A DNA stretch of 64,000 bases from Amycolatopsis sp. NBC_01480 (GCF_036227205.1 NZ_CP109442.1:4774001-4838000), one strand, 5' to 3'. Shown: positions 35,301-43,693, counted from the stretch's first letter. Translations and numbers: made by a program. The notes: generated by a model from the sequence alone, not told the origin.

Positions 35301-36035
35301 CCGAAGGTGTACACGCTGGCCTACCGGGGTGACGGACGGGTGCTCGCCGCGACCGGATCGGACTCCGTCGTGCGGCTGTGGGACACCACCGACCCGGCGC
35401 GGATCGTCCCCCTTCCCTCGCTGACCGGGCACACCAACGCGATCAACGGCCTCGCGTTCAGCCCGGACGGCCGGCTGCTCGTGACCGGCAGCGACGACTA
35501 CAGCAGCCGGGTCTGGGACGTCTCGGATCTGCGCGCTCCCCGGCCCCTGGCCCAGCTCGGCGACCACAGCAACGCCGTCACCAGCGTGGCGTTCAGCCCG
35601 GACGGCCGGACGCTGGCCACGGCGTCGGAGGACCACACCGTGCACCTGATGGACCTCGCGGATCCGGCGCGGCCGAGCCAGCTCTCGAGCCTGACCGCCT
35701 CCTCGGTGCCCATCACGATGGCCTTCAGCCCGGACGGGCGGCTGGTCGCCACCGCCGACGAGGACGGCACCGCCCAGGTCTGGGACGTGACCGACCGCGG
35801 GAAGCCGCTGGCCCTGGCCGTGCTGCCCGGCCATGTCAAACAGGTGACCGGAGTGGCCTTCAGTCCGGACGGCGCGCAGATCGCGACCGCCGGCGAGGAC
35901 CACACCACGCGCCTGTGGACGGTGGACGCGGCGGAGGTCGCCGACCGGATCTGCGCGCTGGCCAGCCCGCCGCTGTCGGCGGACCAGTGGGCCCAGTACG
36001 TCACCGACCTGCCGTATCGCCGGCTCTGCCCCTGA
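32394..36035 (+). CDS. HTH-STAND NTPase-TM-WD40 protein
   Basis: 1213 residues from ATG 32394. Residues 5-65 are an Xre-type helix-turn-helix (LRRIRAERGISLTGLASLTFYSKGYLSKIE). Residues 77-440 are a novel STAND ATPase (nSTAND1): the entry CPYLGLTTFSSGDADWFFGRE, Walker A GPSGVGKSS at 120-128, Walker B VIFVDQFEEL at 179-188. One membrane helix lies at about 488-512 (LLVAGLAVLMVLAAVATTIAVY). From about 580 to 1195 there are some 14 WD40 blades, each with FSPDGRxLATGSDDxTVRLWD-like ends. STAND proteins assemble when their repeats sense a ligand. Actinomycetes have many copies with unknown ligands; a defence or developmental switch role is inferred. Confidence 0.92.
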   Translation: MAESSAFGAELRRIRAERGISLTGLASLTFYSKGYLSKIETGAKPALPDLAARLDEALGARGLLIELAAAEQRPVCPYLGLTTFSSGDADWFFGREEATGDVLARVADALGNRRPVVVVGPSGVGKSSLVRAGLLPALARDHLPGSAAWPVVVLTPTESPVAELRRHEAGLDGEAERVVIFVDQFEELFTLCESEPERREFIGLLTRKAAEEGALVVLTLRADFYGQCLAHPELLEALELNQVTVGPMSEPQLRSAIEKPAEAAGLTLEPGLIELLLADVGSSTAGALPLLSHALRATWEELEGTVLTVAGYRRTGRIEHAVASTAEKAYGVLEPGERDAAHALLLRLVNVGDHEQDTRRPAQRQSLLHLRPAETGAALEELASERLLTVDADTVTITHDALLHAWPRLRGWIDADRAGLRVHQQLAEATEAWAAEERDPSLLYRGPRLAFASDWARRHENRLNTVERAFLEASEALQETVTRKERRHTRRLRLLVAGLAVLMVLAAVATTIAVYQGNAANHQRDIAVSRQLATEANQLRQNDPSLATQLSLAAYRVADTAEARGSLLSASGTTYVTRFKPHPGTITGLAFDDAGRTMITTGLDGTTRFFDVSGPGTPVAHAVVRAGTETVTSLAFAAGPGLLATADEPDATRLWSTRSIDHPALLASLPGAGQPTALALDPAGARLAVGHDDGGIDLWNVADPARPVRLATLVTAGKTIRSLAFAPKAPLLASGGDDLTGRLWDLSGPAPRPESLSVRTAPIRAAAFSPDGTTLGFGSDDRTVDLWTVTDPGHPVAKATLTGHANAIEGLAFSPDGRTVATASDDQTVRLWNSADGTPLTTLSEPAPARMAAFSPDGRSLATGDDLGGLWLWHLPPPVLVEPDGATTVAYDPHRPQFAVGSEDGRVHLWSSTDLHTVGVLAAGDSQINALAYDPRGRVLAAGADDGTIRLWDVSDPAAPRVTATTSGSPKVYTLAYRGDGRVLAATGSDSVVRLWDTTDPARIVPLPSLTGHTNAINGLAFSPDGRLLVTGSDDYSSRVWDVSDLRAPRPLAQLGDHSNAVTSVAFSPDGRTLATASEDHTVHLMDLADPARPSQLSSLTASSVPITMAFSPDGRLVATADEDGTAQVWDVTDRGKPLALAVLPGHVKQVTGVAFSPDGAQIATAGEDHTTRLWTVDAAEVADRICALASPPLSADQWAQYVTDLPYRRLCP

Positions 36036-36106
36036 GGCGGCCGGAAGCTTTCAAAGCGGGCTCGAACAGCTTGGCGCGCAACGGAAGCGGTTGCGAAGAT
36101 GACGGC

Positions 36107-37108
36107 ATGAAACGCCGCCTCGCGCTGGGCCTGGCCCTGGCCGCACTGAGCAGTGCCTGCCCCGGTCCCGCGGCCGCGGGCACGCCGGTGACCACCGGGC
36201 GCGGCGGCTCGGACTACGCCTTCTACCAGGTCGACCACGACGCTCCGGGCGTCTGCGACCGGGAGCCCTACGGGGTGGTGAACAGCTACGACAAGGCGCC
36301 CGACGTGATCAAGGCCCAGCTGGAGCAGCTGTACGCGGCGGGCCAGCGGCGGCTGCGGATCCCGGTGTTCTACCAGCACAGCCCGGACTCCGGCACGGTG
36401 ATGGACTCGACCGGCGGGACGCTTTCGGCGAAGAACCGCAAGAACCTCGCGGACCTGCTCGCCGCGGTGAAGGCCGCCGGCTTCCAGGAGATCGAGGTCG
36501 CCTTCTTCCCGCTCGGCGTGGCCAACCCGGGGGACTGGACCAGCTGGAACGAGGCGCAGTACCAGGAGGACCGGTCGGTGATCGAGACCGTCCGCCCGAT
36601 CGTGCGGGCCTCGGGGGTGCCGTACCTGCTGGACCTGCTCAACGAGGGCATGCCGATGACCGGGCAGACCATGCCGATCCAGTACACCCACCGCCTCTGG
36701 GCCGACTACACCGCCGCCCACGGCAAGGCCGACACCGTCGGCTTCTCGATGACCGTGTGGATCGCCGACCGCGCCCGCCAGATCCCGGCCGTCTACGGCG
36801 GGAACGTGCCCAACGTCTTCGACATCCACCTCTACGGCGACGTCGCCGGGGGCAACGGGGACGAGTACAGCCAGTTCGTCGACGCCCACAACCAGCTGGC
36901 GGGCGACGGCTACGACCAGGGCTGGATCATCGGCGAGGGCTACTACAACGACAGCGAGGCCGCCGACGGGATCGCCCGCGCGATCCACGACACCGGCCAG
37001 GTCGTGTTCTACCTGACCCAGTGGCCGCTGACCCGCCAGCGCACCTGCAGCGACGTCGACGTCGCGCCTCCGGTGGACTTCGGCAACTACCTCGCCAAGG
37101 GCTTCTGA
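36107..37108 (+). CDS. Secreted TIM-barrel glycoside-hydrolase-like protein
   Basis: 333 residues from ATG 36107. A signal peptide is visible (MKRRLALGLALAALSSACPGPAA), and the Cys could be a weak lipobox. The rest has the strand rhythm of a TIM barrel. The segments YLLDLLNEGMPM and WIIGEGYYND look like the acid/base Glu after strand 4 and the nucleophile Glu after strand 7 of clan A glycosidases. The exact family is not recognised, and the substrate is unknown. It acts outside the cell or on its surface. It is not coupled to its neighbours. Confidence 0.65.
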   Translation: MKRRLALGLALAALSSACPGPAAAGTPVTTGRGGSDYAFYQVDHDAPGVCDREPYGVVNSYDKAPDVIKAQLEQLYAAGQRRLRIPVFYQHSPDSGTVMDSTGGTLSAKNRKNLADLLAAVKAAGFQEIEVAFFPLGVANPGDWTSWNEAQYQEDRSVIETVRPIVRASGVPYLLDLLNEGMPMTGQTMPIQYTHRLWADYTAAHGKADTVGFSMTVWIADRARQIPAVYGGNVPNVFDIHLYGDVAGGNGDEYSQFVDAHNQLAGDGYDQGWIIGEGYYNDSEAADGIARAIHDTGQVVFYLTQWPLTRQRTCSDVDVAPPVDFGNYLAKGF

Positions 37109-37129
37109 GCCCGCCGCGTTTTTCAGCAC

Positions 37130-37150
37130 TTCCGGGTGGGCCACCCGGAA
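37130..37150 (+). terminator. Hairpin after the glycoside-hydrolase-like gene
   Basis: TTCCGGGTG (37130-37138) and CACCCGGAA (37142-37150) are complementary with a 3-base loop, 22 bases past the stop codon. GTTTTTC precedes it rather than follows it. Confidence 0.55.
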
Positions 37151-37290
37151 CTCAAGGGGGTGTCGCCCGGGCCTGGGCGGACGTGATGTCCGTCCGGGCC
37201 CGGGCGTCCAGTACACCCGGTCGCATTTCACTTGTGCGGAAGCATTGTCCACTGTGCCCACTGGGGAATTGTCCACTGGGGAAACAGTCA

Positions 37291-37322
37291 GGCCGGGTGC
37301 GACTCTCGTGTCGCACCCGGCC
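37291..37322 (-). terminator. Strong hairpin after the secreted protein gene
   Basis: GGCCGGGTGCGAC (37291-37303) and its complement (37310-37322) give 13-bp arms and a 6-base loop. It begins 17 bases after the stop codon of the minus-strand gene at 37340. Transcription of that gene probably ends here. Confidence 0.65.
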
Positions 37323-37339
37323 CGGTTCACTGCCGTTAG

Positions 37340-37786
37340 TCAGCCGACGACGCCGATGGCGAAGCTGGTCGAGCACACGTGCGGGCCGTCTCCCCGGAAC
37401 AGGGCGAGGGTCGCCATCCCGGTTTCCCCGAGGTTGAAGTCGGCGACGAAATACGTGCCGTTGGGGTCGACCGAGTAGACGTGCGACCGGCCGGCCGCGC
37501 TGGTGACGACGGCGTCGCCGACCTGCGAGCCGATCCAGGCGCCGACGTTGTGGTACTCGATCCGGACGCCGAAGTTGTCGTCGTTGTCGGGCGGGCCGCC
37601 GAGGTAGCCGTGGTCGAAGGTGCCGCCGCAGTCCGGGTACGCGGGGGCGGCCGGGGCCGCGGACGCCGGGCCGGCCACGATGCCGAAGCCGAGCGTGGCC
37701 GCCGCCAGCACGGCGGCACCCTTGCCCAGCGTGGGCAGCAGTTTTCTCTTGATGGAACTCGAGTTCGATTCGGTCGAAATGGTCAC
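37340..37786 (-). CDS. Secreted protein of unknown function
   Basis: GTG 37786 is preceded by GGAGT and gives 148 residues. The signal peptide runs to about residue 43 (KLLPTLGKGAAVLAAATLGFGIVAGPASAA). The mature part of about 105 residues is beta-rich, with two Cys (PDCGGTF and HVCSTSF) that could form one disulfide, and repeats of GxY/F-VxDFN-like strands. No family is recognised. A second secreted protein starts divergently at 38035, with 248 bases between that hold an AT-rich part suited to promoters. Confidence 0.7.
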   Translation of the reverse strand: MTISTESNSSSIKRKLLPTLGKGAAVLAAATLGFGIVAGPASAAPAAPAYPDCGGTFDHGYLGGPPDNDDNFGVRIEYHNVGAWIGSQVGDAVVTSAAGRSHVYSVDPNGTYFVADFNLGETGMATLALFRGDGPHVCSTSFAIGVVG

Positions 37787-38034
37787 CAATACTCCAATGA
37801 TTCCCTGAGGGCACAGCAAAACCGCGTCGCGAAGAGCAGGTTCCGGTCGTCGCGAACGCGGGCACGAGAACAGTTCTCGTTGATCGAGAGGTGAGATGAC
37901 GGTTTTTGCAGCAAGGCCAATCCTGGTGTCCCGCAGTGGGCGCGGCAACCCTTTTCATCGACGTCGAAACCTTTGTCGCGGCCGTGGTCCTGGCTGGAGG
38001 ATCGAGTTCGACCACGACGAACAGGGGAGAGGTA

Positions 38035-38418
38035 ATGAACAGGAAACGAACGATGCTGGCGGGTGCCGCGGTGGCCGGGCTCGCGCTGGCCGTGCTTCCC
38101 GGCGCCGCCTCGGCGGCCCCGGCGGATTCGGTGTACCAGTACTGTCCGAACACGACCCAGTGCGTAACCGGTGAATGGCAGGCCGCGGCCGGCACGATCT
38201 ACGTCGACTACGACATCACCGCACAACACGTCGGCGGCGGACCGGCGGACACCGGCCAGGTGTGGCTGCTGTACAACAACGACTGCGTGGCGAACCTCGA
38301 CATGACCAGCGGCCACCGGGCCGGGACCATCACCTGCCACACCGACGGCGGCACCGTCCAGGTCGTCGCGACCATGGGCAAGTTCGACGCCGACATCAAC
38401 ATCGGCTGGCACCAGTAA
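38035..38418 (+). CDS. Small secreted protein with four Cys
   Basis: ATG 38035 follows GGGGAGAGG; 127 residues. A signal peptide ends near ASAAP at about residue 28. The mature part of about 100 residues has four Cys (YCPNTTQC, NDCVAN, ITCHTD) and is otherwise strand-rich, as in small extracellular inhibitors or binding proteins. I do not recognise the family. The gap 38419-38650 after it holds no gene. Confidence 0.7.
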   Translation: MNRKRTMLAGAAVAGLALAVLPGAASAAPADSVYQYCPNTTQCVTGEWQAAAGTIYVDYDITAQHVGGGPADTGQVWLLYNNDCVANLDMTSGHRAGTITCHTDGGTVQVVATMGKFDADINIGWHQ

Positions 38419-38650
38419 CCCCGCGCGCCTGCCGCCGGCGAGCCGGAGGGCGACTTTGGTAACGGTTGCGGCCACGGGGCTTCAGCCGGTAACGGTCAAG
38501 TGGTCGGCTGCGTCATAGGCGGTACGACGAGTACGCATAGCCCAATTTGGCTGGAGGCCTATTCAGGACGGCCATTCTTTTTGCGTTCCGCAGGTAGTCG
38601 CGACACGATTGCCTGCGGTTCGTGAGTAACTCTCTGCCCAAAGAGGAATC

Positions 38651-39070
38651 ATGCAGTTCACGGGTATGGCAACCAAGGTGGGAGTGCTCGCGGCGACCGT
38701 AGCCGCCCTCGCCATCTCGCTCACCGCATGCGGAGGCGCCGCCACTCCGGCGCCCGCGGCACCTGCCCAGCAGCCCGGAACCGCAGTGGGTCCCGGTGGT
38801 CCCGGCGCCTGGTCAAGCGATCAGCTCAGCAGTTTCGAGGCAACACCCGGCGCTGGGGCCGACGCCTGCACTGGGCCGGCAATCGCCAAGACCATGGCCT
38901 ACGCCGACGCGATGAAGGTCGTGACCGTCCAGGTCGGGTCTGCTCCCACTCGCCAGGACGTCCTCACGGCCCTCACCGCCAAATACGGAGCCGCGGAGGC
39001 GCAGGTCGACTTCACCCAGTTCTTCGCGGCAGTCGACAACTCCGGCTGTCCCGGCACCGCCAACGGCTGA
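38651..39070 (+). CDS. Putative lipoprotein
   Basis: 139 residues. The N-terminus VGVLAATVAALAISLTACGG contains the lipobox LTAC, so the mature protein should be a lipid-anchored surface protein. A Pro/Ala/Gly linker follows, then a small helical domain with two Cys (DACTGPA and NSGCPGT). No family is recognised. A second lipoprotein gene starts 21 bases downstream, so the two are likely one operon. Confidence 0.7.
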   Translation: MQFTGMATKVGVLAATVAALAISLTACGGAATPAPAAPAQQPGTAVGPGGPGAWSSDQLSSFEATPGAGADACTGPAIAKTMAYADAMKVVTVQVGSAPTRQDVLTALTAKYGAAEAQVDFTQFFAAVDNSGCPGTANG

Positions 39071-39091
39071 GACAGCACGAAGGCCGGATTG

Positions 39092-39610
39092 ATGAAGAAA
39101 ACCTGTTTCGCGGGCGCCGTCGTTTTGGCTTCGGTGCTCAGCGCGTGCTCCGGCGCTTCTCCGGCGAATTCCCCTTCGCCGCATCTGCCGCCCCCATCGT
39201 CCCCCGCCGCGCCGACCTCCCCGCCGAGCAGTGTGCTCGGGATCTGGAAGGGCACCTACACCTGTCAGCAAGGCCTGACCGGTCTCACACTCGACATCGC
39301 GCAGGCCCAAGGAAACGACGCCGGCCTCGACGCCGAGTTCGACTTCTACGCGGTGGCCGCGAATCCGGGCGTCCCGTCCGGCCGCGGCACTCAACGGGGG
39401 ACGTACACGGCCGGACGCCTGATCCTGACCTGGCAGGCATTCACCACCCAGCCGGCCGGCTACGGCGGCGTCAACCTGAACGGCTCCCTCACCGGCTCCG
39501 GCACCACCCAGACACTCAGCGGCACCGTGGCCGCGGTATCCGGCGGAACCGCCTGCACGACTTTCTCCCTGACGCGCACCTCGTCCACGGGCACATCCGC
39601 CAACGGATGA
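39092..39610 (+). CDS. Putative lipoprotein
   Basis: 172 residues from ATG 39092. Signal and lipobox read MKKTCFAGAVVLASVLSACSG. A Pro/Ser linker of about 25 residues leads to a beta-rich domain (IWKGTYTCQQGLTGLTLDIAQ, GRGTQRGTYTAGRLILTWQAF, LNGSLTGSGTTQTLSGTV) that resembles lipocalin-like or up-and-down barrel modules with one Cys pair. Ligand and role are unknown. It follows another lipoprotein closely. Confidence 0.7.
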   Translation: MKKTCFAGAVVLASVLSACSGASPANSPSPHLPPPSSPAAPTSPPSSVLGIWKGTYTCQQGLTGLTLDIAQAQGNDAGLDAEFDFYAVAANPGVPSGRGTQRGTYTAGRLILTWQAFTTQPAGYGGVNLNGSLTGSGTTQTLSGTVAAVSGGTACTTFSLTRTSSTGTSANG

Positions 39611-39625
39611 CCGGCCGTCAGAGTC

Positions 39626-39848
39626 TCATGTGGACGGTAGCTCCGAGGTCCACCCGAGAGTGTTGAAGCCCCACGCGCGCAGCTCCGGTACGAGTCCCTC
39701 GCGCAGCCATCGCCGGCGCGAGGATCCGTAACGATCGGCGAACAGGCCGGCGTTGTGGGGGTACCGCAGGTTCGTGTCGTCGGCATGGACGACGCCGATG
39801 GACAGGAACGGTTTCCATGCCAGGACCGCCGGATCACGCGGATCCGGT
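39626..39848 (-). pseudogene. Remnant of an agarase-like glycosidase N-terminal region
   Basis: The minus frame ending at TGA 39626-39628 reads AWKPFLSIGVVHADDTNLRYPHN, then RWLREGLVPELRAWGFNTLGW. This is the start of the catalytic barrel in beta-agarase-like glycosidases, where a fold of several hundred residues should follow. Only about 70 codons remain before the stop, and the upstream end runs into the TetR gene. It is a relic. Confidence 0.5.
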
Positions 39849-40439
39849 GCGCCCGGCCAGCGGCAGCGCCGCCAGTGAGGTCGTGGCGATCGTGGTCAGC
39901 TCGGCGCGGCCGACCCCGGCGGCGGCGACCACTTCCATCCCCCGGGTGACGGCGACGAAGTACGCCGCGAGGGCGTGCGGGTCGGCGTCGGCGGCGATCT
40001 CGCCGCTGTGCTGGGCGTCGATGACGCAGTGGCGGTAGATCCCTTCGAGCCGGGTGAATCCGTCGAGCGCGGACGCGGCGACGTCGGTGTCGCGGTGCCC
40101 CAGCTCGACGGTGGCCTTGGTGAACAACGAGCCCTGCCGGTCGTCGTCGCTCAGCACGATGGCGACCTTCAGCATCTGCGCCTTGATCCGCTCCAGCGGC
40201 GTGGCATCGGGGCCGGACAACGCCTCGTCGACGGCGGCGATGGCATCGGCGGTGCTCGCCAGCAGTGCCTTCATGAACAGCCCGCGCTTGCCGCCGAAAG
40301 TGTTGTACAGGCTCTGTTTGCCGAGCCCGGTCGCCTTCGTCAGGTCGTCGATCGTGGTCCCGCCGTAGCCGTTGCGCGCGAAGGTCTCGCCGGCCGAGGC
40401 GACCACCTCGTCCTCGGCGAACTTCCTCGGCCTGGCCAT
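39834..40439 (-). CDS. TetR-family transcriptional regulator
   Basis: 201 residues. The helix-turn-helix reads GETFARNGYGGTTIDDLTKATGLGKQSLYNTFGGKRGLFMKAL, with the YNTFGGK variant common in AcrR-type repressors. The C-terminal domain is the TetR_C_6-like dimer and ligand region. It is divergent from an SDR gene with 88 bases between that hold a clear promoter and two nested inverted repeats. It most likely represses the SDR and itself. Confidence 0.93.
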   Translation of the reverse strand: MARPRKFAEDEVVASAGETFARNGYGGTTIDDLTKATGLGKQSLYNTFGGKRGLFMKALLASTADAIAAVDEALSGPDATPLERIKAQMLKVAIVLSDDDRQGSLFTKATVELGHRDTDVAASALDGFTRLEGIYRHCVIDAQHSGEIAADADPHALAAYFVAVTRGMEVVAAAGVGRAELTTIATTSLAALPLAGRTGSA

Positions 40440-40460
40440 GACGGCGACCCTACACCTTTT

Positions 40461-40503
40461 TTGACTTTCTCGTCCATAACCGTATTGTGGACCATACAGT
40501 CAA
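40461..40503 (+). promoter_or_regulatory. Promoter and TetR operator for the SDR gene
   Basis: TTGACT (40461-40466) and TATTGT (40483-40488), 16 bases apart, fit a primary-sigma promoter. GTCCATAA (40472-40479) and TTGTGGAC (40485-40492) form an 8-bp inverted repeat with one mismatch, lying over the -10 element. A wider pair, TTGACT and AGTCAA (40498-40503), encloses it. Repression by the divergent TetR protein would block RNA polymerase here. Confidence 0.6.
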
Positions 40504-40527
40504 TAACTCGGGAGCCAAGGAGCCGAC

Positions 40528-41277
40528 ATGGCACAGCTGGATTCGAAGACCGCCCTCGTCACCGGCGGCACGTCCGGGATCGGGCGCGCGGTCGCGACCC
40601 GACTGGCGGGCGAGGGCGCGCACGTCTTCGTGACCGGGCGGCAGCAACCGCAACTCCAGACGCTCGTCGACGAACTCGGCGACCAGGTCACCGGTATCCG
40701 CGGTGACGTCTCGAACCTCGACGACCTGGACCGGGTTTACGCCGCGATCGCCGAACGCGGCGACGGTCTCGACATCGTCGTGGCGAACGCCGGCGGCGGC
40801 ACGTTCGCCACGCTGGAAGAACTCAAGCCCGAAGACTTCGACCACACCTTCGGAATCAACGTCCGCGGCACCGTCTTCACGGTGCAGAAAGCGCTTCCCC
40901 TGCTCAACCCCGACGCGGCGGTGGTGATCACCGGATCGACCTCGGCTTCGAGGGCGACCGCGGCGTTCGGCGTCTATTCGGCGAGCAAGGCGGCCATCCG
41001 CCAGTTCAGTCGCGTGTGGGCGATCGAACTCGCCGAGCGTGGTGTCCGGGTCAACACGGTCACGCCGGGACCGACCGAAACCCCCGGGCTCGCCGGTCTG
41101 GCGGCCGATCCGGTCGAGGCCCGCGCGTTGCTGGACGCCGAAGCCCGCCGCGTCCCGCTCGGCCGGCTCGGGCAACCCGCCGAGATCGCCGACGCGGTGC
41201 TCTTCCTGGCCTCGCCCCAGGCGAAGTTCGTCACCGGCACCGAACTGTTCGTCGACGGCGGCGAATCCCAAGCCTGA
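40528..41277 (+). CDS. Short-chain dehydrogenase/reductase
   Basis: 249 residues with a complete classical SDR site: TGGTSGIG cofactor loop, DVSNLDDL, VANAGGG, Ser in ITGSTSAS, YSASK with Tyr and Lys, and PGPTETPG. The Arg after the second strand (FVTGRQQ) suggests NADPH. The family reduces ketones or oxidises alcohols in the cytoplasm. It is paired with a divergent TetR repressor, a pattern often seen for genes answering to reactive carbonyls or quinones; the substrate is not known. Confidence 0.93.
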   Translation: MAQLDSKTALVTGGTSGIGRAVATRLAGEGAHVFVTGRQQPQLQTLVDELGDQVTGIRGDVSNLDDLDRVYAAIAERGDGLDIVVANAGGGTFATLEELKPEDFDHTFGINVRGTVFTVQKALPLLNPDAAVVITGSTSASRATAAFGVYSASKAAIRQFSRVWAIELAERGVRVNTVTPGPTETPGLAGLAADPVEARALLDAEARRVPLGRLGQPAEIADAVLFLASPQAKFVTGTELFVDGGESQA

Positions 41278-41330
41278 CCTATGTGGACGGTGCCGCTCGG
41301 GAAACACGCCCTGGCGGCACCATCACACAG

Positions 41331-42746
41331 TCAGAGCGTCGGCTGGCCCGGCTGGTAGAGCCAGGTCTGGAAGAACGAGTCGAGGTTGCGGTTGGTCAGG
41401 CGCTCGACGAACTGGATGAACTGCTGCGTCGAGACATTGCCGTATCGGTGAGCCGTCGGCCACTGCGCGAGAACCCGGAAGAAGTCGCGGTCGCCGATCT
41501 TCAGGCGCAGCGCCTGCAGTGCCATCGCGCCGCGGTTGTAGACCAGGTCGTCGAAGATGTGATCGCGTCCGGGGTCGGCGACGGCGCCGGTCCAGTCCTT
41601 CTCGTCGGCGTAAGCCTTCTCGAAGGTCTGTTGCACCGGGATGTTGTTGAACTTCTCCTGGTAGAGCCATTCCGAGTAGGTCGCGAAGCCTTCGTTGAGC
41701 CAGATGTCCGACCAGTGCACCGGAGTGAGGCTGTCGCCGAACCACTGGTGGCCGAGTTCGTGGGCGAGCAGGTCGCCGTCGACGGCGCTGGTGCTCTGGT
41801 CGTAGACCGGGCGGCTTTGGGTCTCGAGGGCGTAGCCGACGTTGACGTCGGCGAGGATGCCGCCGGTCGAGTCGAACGGGTACTGCCCGTACATCGAGGA
41901 CTCCCACTGGACGACCTGCGCCGTGGTCTGGTTGAACACCTTGCCCTGCCCGGGTTTGGTGTCGATCGACTGGCCGATCGCGGTGATGTTCGGCAGACCG
42001 CCGGCCGCCACGCCGCGGGTGACGTTGTAGTCGCCGATCGTGAGCATGCTCAGCTCGCTGGACATCGGCCGGTTCATGCTCCAGCGGAAGGTGGTCTGGC
42101 CATCGTGCGTGGTGGTGGGCCCGGGTTCGCCGTTGGCCAGCACGGTGAGCCCGGCCGGGACGGTGATGGTCTGGGTGTAGGTCGCCTTGTCGTCGGTGGT
42201 GTCGTTCACCGGGAAGTAGGTGGCCGCGCCGATCGGCTGGTTGAGCGCGACCGCGCCGTCCTTGGTGGCGACCCAGCCGGACAGGCCCAGTGCCGGGTCG
42301 TCGATCTTCTGCGGGACGCCGGCGTAGCTCACCGAGACGACGAACGGGCTGCCCTTCCGCAGACCGGACGGCGGCGTGATCACCAGCTCCTGGGCGCCGC
42401 TACGGGTGAAGGCGGCGTTGCGGCCGTTCACCGAGAGCTTGCTGATCGTCAGCGGTCCCTGGAAATCCAGGTCGAAGCGGGACAGGTCCTGGGTGGCCGT
42501 GGCGAGAATCGTGGTGGTCGCGTCGATCGCCCCGGTTGCGGGGCTGAACGCCAGCCGGATGTCGTAGTGGCCGACGTCGTAGCCGCCGTTGCCCATGTCG
42601 GGAAAATATGGATCCCCGGCGCCTGGCGCGCCGGGGGAGTACCGCGGTGCCGCCTCCGCTGCCGGGCTCGTCGCCGCCACCAATCCGGCGGCCAGCGCAC
42701 AGGAGATGATCACCAGGTGGCCACGTCTACGGTTGGCGCCTCGCAT
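41331..42746 (-). CDS. Secreted M1-family zinc aminopeptidase
   Basis: ATG 42746 follows GAGGAGG and gives 471 residues. A signal peptide is clear ([23 protein letters not shown]). The N-terminal beta domain is followed by the thermolysin-like domain with [10 protein letters not shown] (His329, Glu330, His333) and the third ligand Glu352 in WLNEGFATY. The exopeptidase GAMEN loop is altered (region before [10 protein letters not shown] reads STGGILAD). It ends soon after the catalytic domain, so it lacks the long C-terminal helical part of PepN. It acts outside the cell. It stands alone on its strand. Confidence 0.9.
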   Translation of the reverse strand: MRGANRRRGHLVIISCALAAGLVAATSPAAEAAPRYSPGAPGAGDPYFPDMGNGGYDVGHYDIRLAFSPATGAIDATTTILATATQDLSRFDLDFQGPLTISKLSVNGRNAAFTRSGAQELVITPPSGLRKGSPFVVSVSYAGVPQKIDDPALGLSGWVATKDGAVALNQPIGAATYFPVNDTTDDKATYTQTITVPAGLTVLANGEPGPTTTHDGQTTFRWSMNRPMSSELSMLTIGDYNVTRGVAAGGLPNITAIGQSIDTKPGQGKVFNQTTAQVVQWESSMYGQYPFDSTGGILADVNVGYALETQSRPVYDQSTSAVDGDLLAHELGHQWFGDSLTPVHWSDIWLNEGFATYSEWLYQEKFNNIPVQQTFEKAYADEKDWTGAVADPGRDHIFDDLVYNRGAMALQALRLKIGDRDFFRVLAQWPTAHRYGNVSTQQFIQFVERLTNRNLDSFFQTWLYQPGQPTL

Positions 42747-42913
42747 TGGTCCTCCTCGGCAGGTCATCGACGCTGAAGACTAGGACCGACCCGACACCCG
42801 GATCAACCCTGTTGCGGCGGCCGACGAACCGGGGCTCGACCGCACGGGCGCTGGAGGCGGGAATACGGCTCAGCTCGGCGAAGCGCACTGCGCACCTGTG
42901 TTTCCCTTGCCGG

Positions 42914-43693
42914 CTAGGGCGTTCGCCCGGGGACGGCGGATTCGCGATCCGGCCGGTCCCCCTGGGCACCGGAGTCACCGTGCCGCGCGGCGCCGAAGAA
43001 CACGTCCATCAGATCCGGCTTGTCCCGGATCTCCTCGGCGGTGCCGGTGAGCACCACCCGGCCCGCGCTCATCACCGTGGCCCGGTCGGCCAGCGCCAGG
43101 CCGAACCGCACGTTCTGTTCGACCATCAGCACGGTGACGCCGGAGGCGTGCAGGGCTCGCACGCTGTCGCGGATGATCGCGAGGCTCAGGGGGTCGAGGC
43201 CGAGCGTGGGTTCGTCCAGCAGCACCACTTTCGGCTCGAGCAGCATCGCACGAGCGAATTCGACGGTGCGCCGCTGGCCGCCGGACAGGGAACCGGCCGG
43301 GGCGGTCGGCCGTTCGGCCAGGATCGGGAACTGTTCCGCCAACTGGTCGTACCGCTGCTCGAGGTGCTTACGCCGCCTGCGCTGGGTGTAGCCGCCCATC
43401 AGCACGTTGTCCCGCACGGTCAGCTTCGCGAACAGCGCGTTCTTCTGCGGGACCTGGACCACGCCGGCCCGCAGGATCGTCGCCGGCGGTTTGCCACCGA
43501 GGTCGACGCCGTCGATGACGATCGAACCGCGCCGAGGCCGGAGCAGTCCGCTGATCGTCTTCAGCACCGTCGACTTGCCCGCCCCGTTCGGGCCGACGAC
43601 GCAGGTGATCGAGCCCTGATCCACACTCAGCTCGACACCGCGGAGGATGTCCAGACCGCCGTAGCCGGCCCACAGCCCGTCGAGGTGAATCAT
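42914..43693 (-). CDS. Branched-chain-type ABC transporter ATPase (LivF-like)
   Basis: 259 residues. Walker A is GPNGAGKST, the signature LSGGQRR, Walker B VVLLDEPTLGLDP, and the switch His is replaced by Gln/Glu-type residues near VTVLMVEQN. Size and the starting IHLDGLWAGYGGLDILRGVEL are LivF-like. It overlaps the permease-ATPase fusion by 4 bases and is the last gene of the operon. It drives uptake of an amino acid, amide or similar solute through the membrane. Confidence 0.92.
   Translation of the reverse strand: MIHLDGLWAGYGGLDILRGVELSVDQGSITCVVGPNGAGKSTVLKTISGLLRPRRGSIVIDGVDLGGKPPATILRAGVVQVPQKNALFAKLTVRDNVLMGGYTQRRRRKHLEQRYDQLAEQFPILAERPTAPAGSLSGGQRRTVEFARAMLLEPKVVLLDEPTLGLDPLSLAIIRDSVRALHASGVTVLMVEQNVRFGLALADRATVMSAGRVVLTGTAEEIRDKPDLMDVFFGAARHGDSGAQGDRPDRESAVPGRTP

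Noticed and set aside
32352..35903. 1183-codon open frame antisense to the STAND-WD40 gene
   Set aside because: It mirrors the high-GC third positions of the real gene, reads as Arg/Gly/His-rich low-complexity protein, and has no domain.
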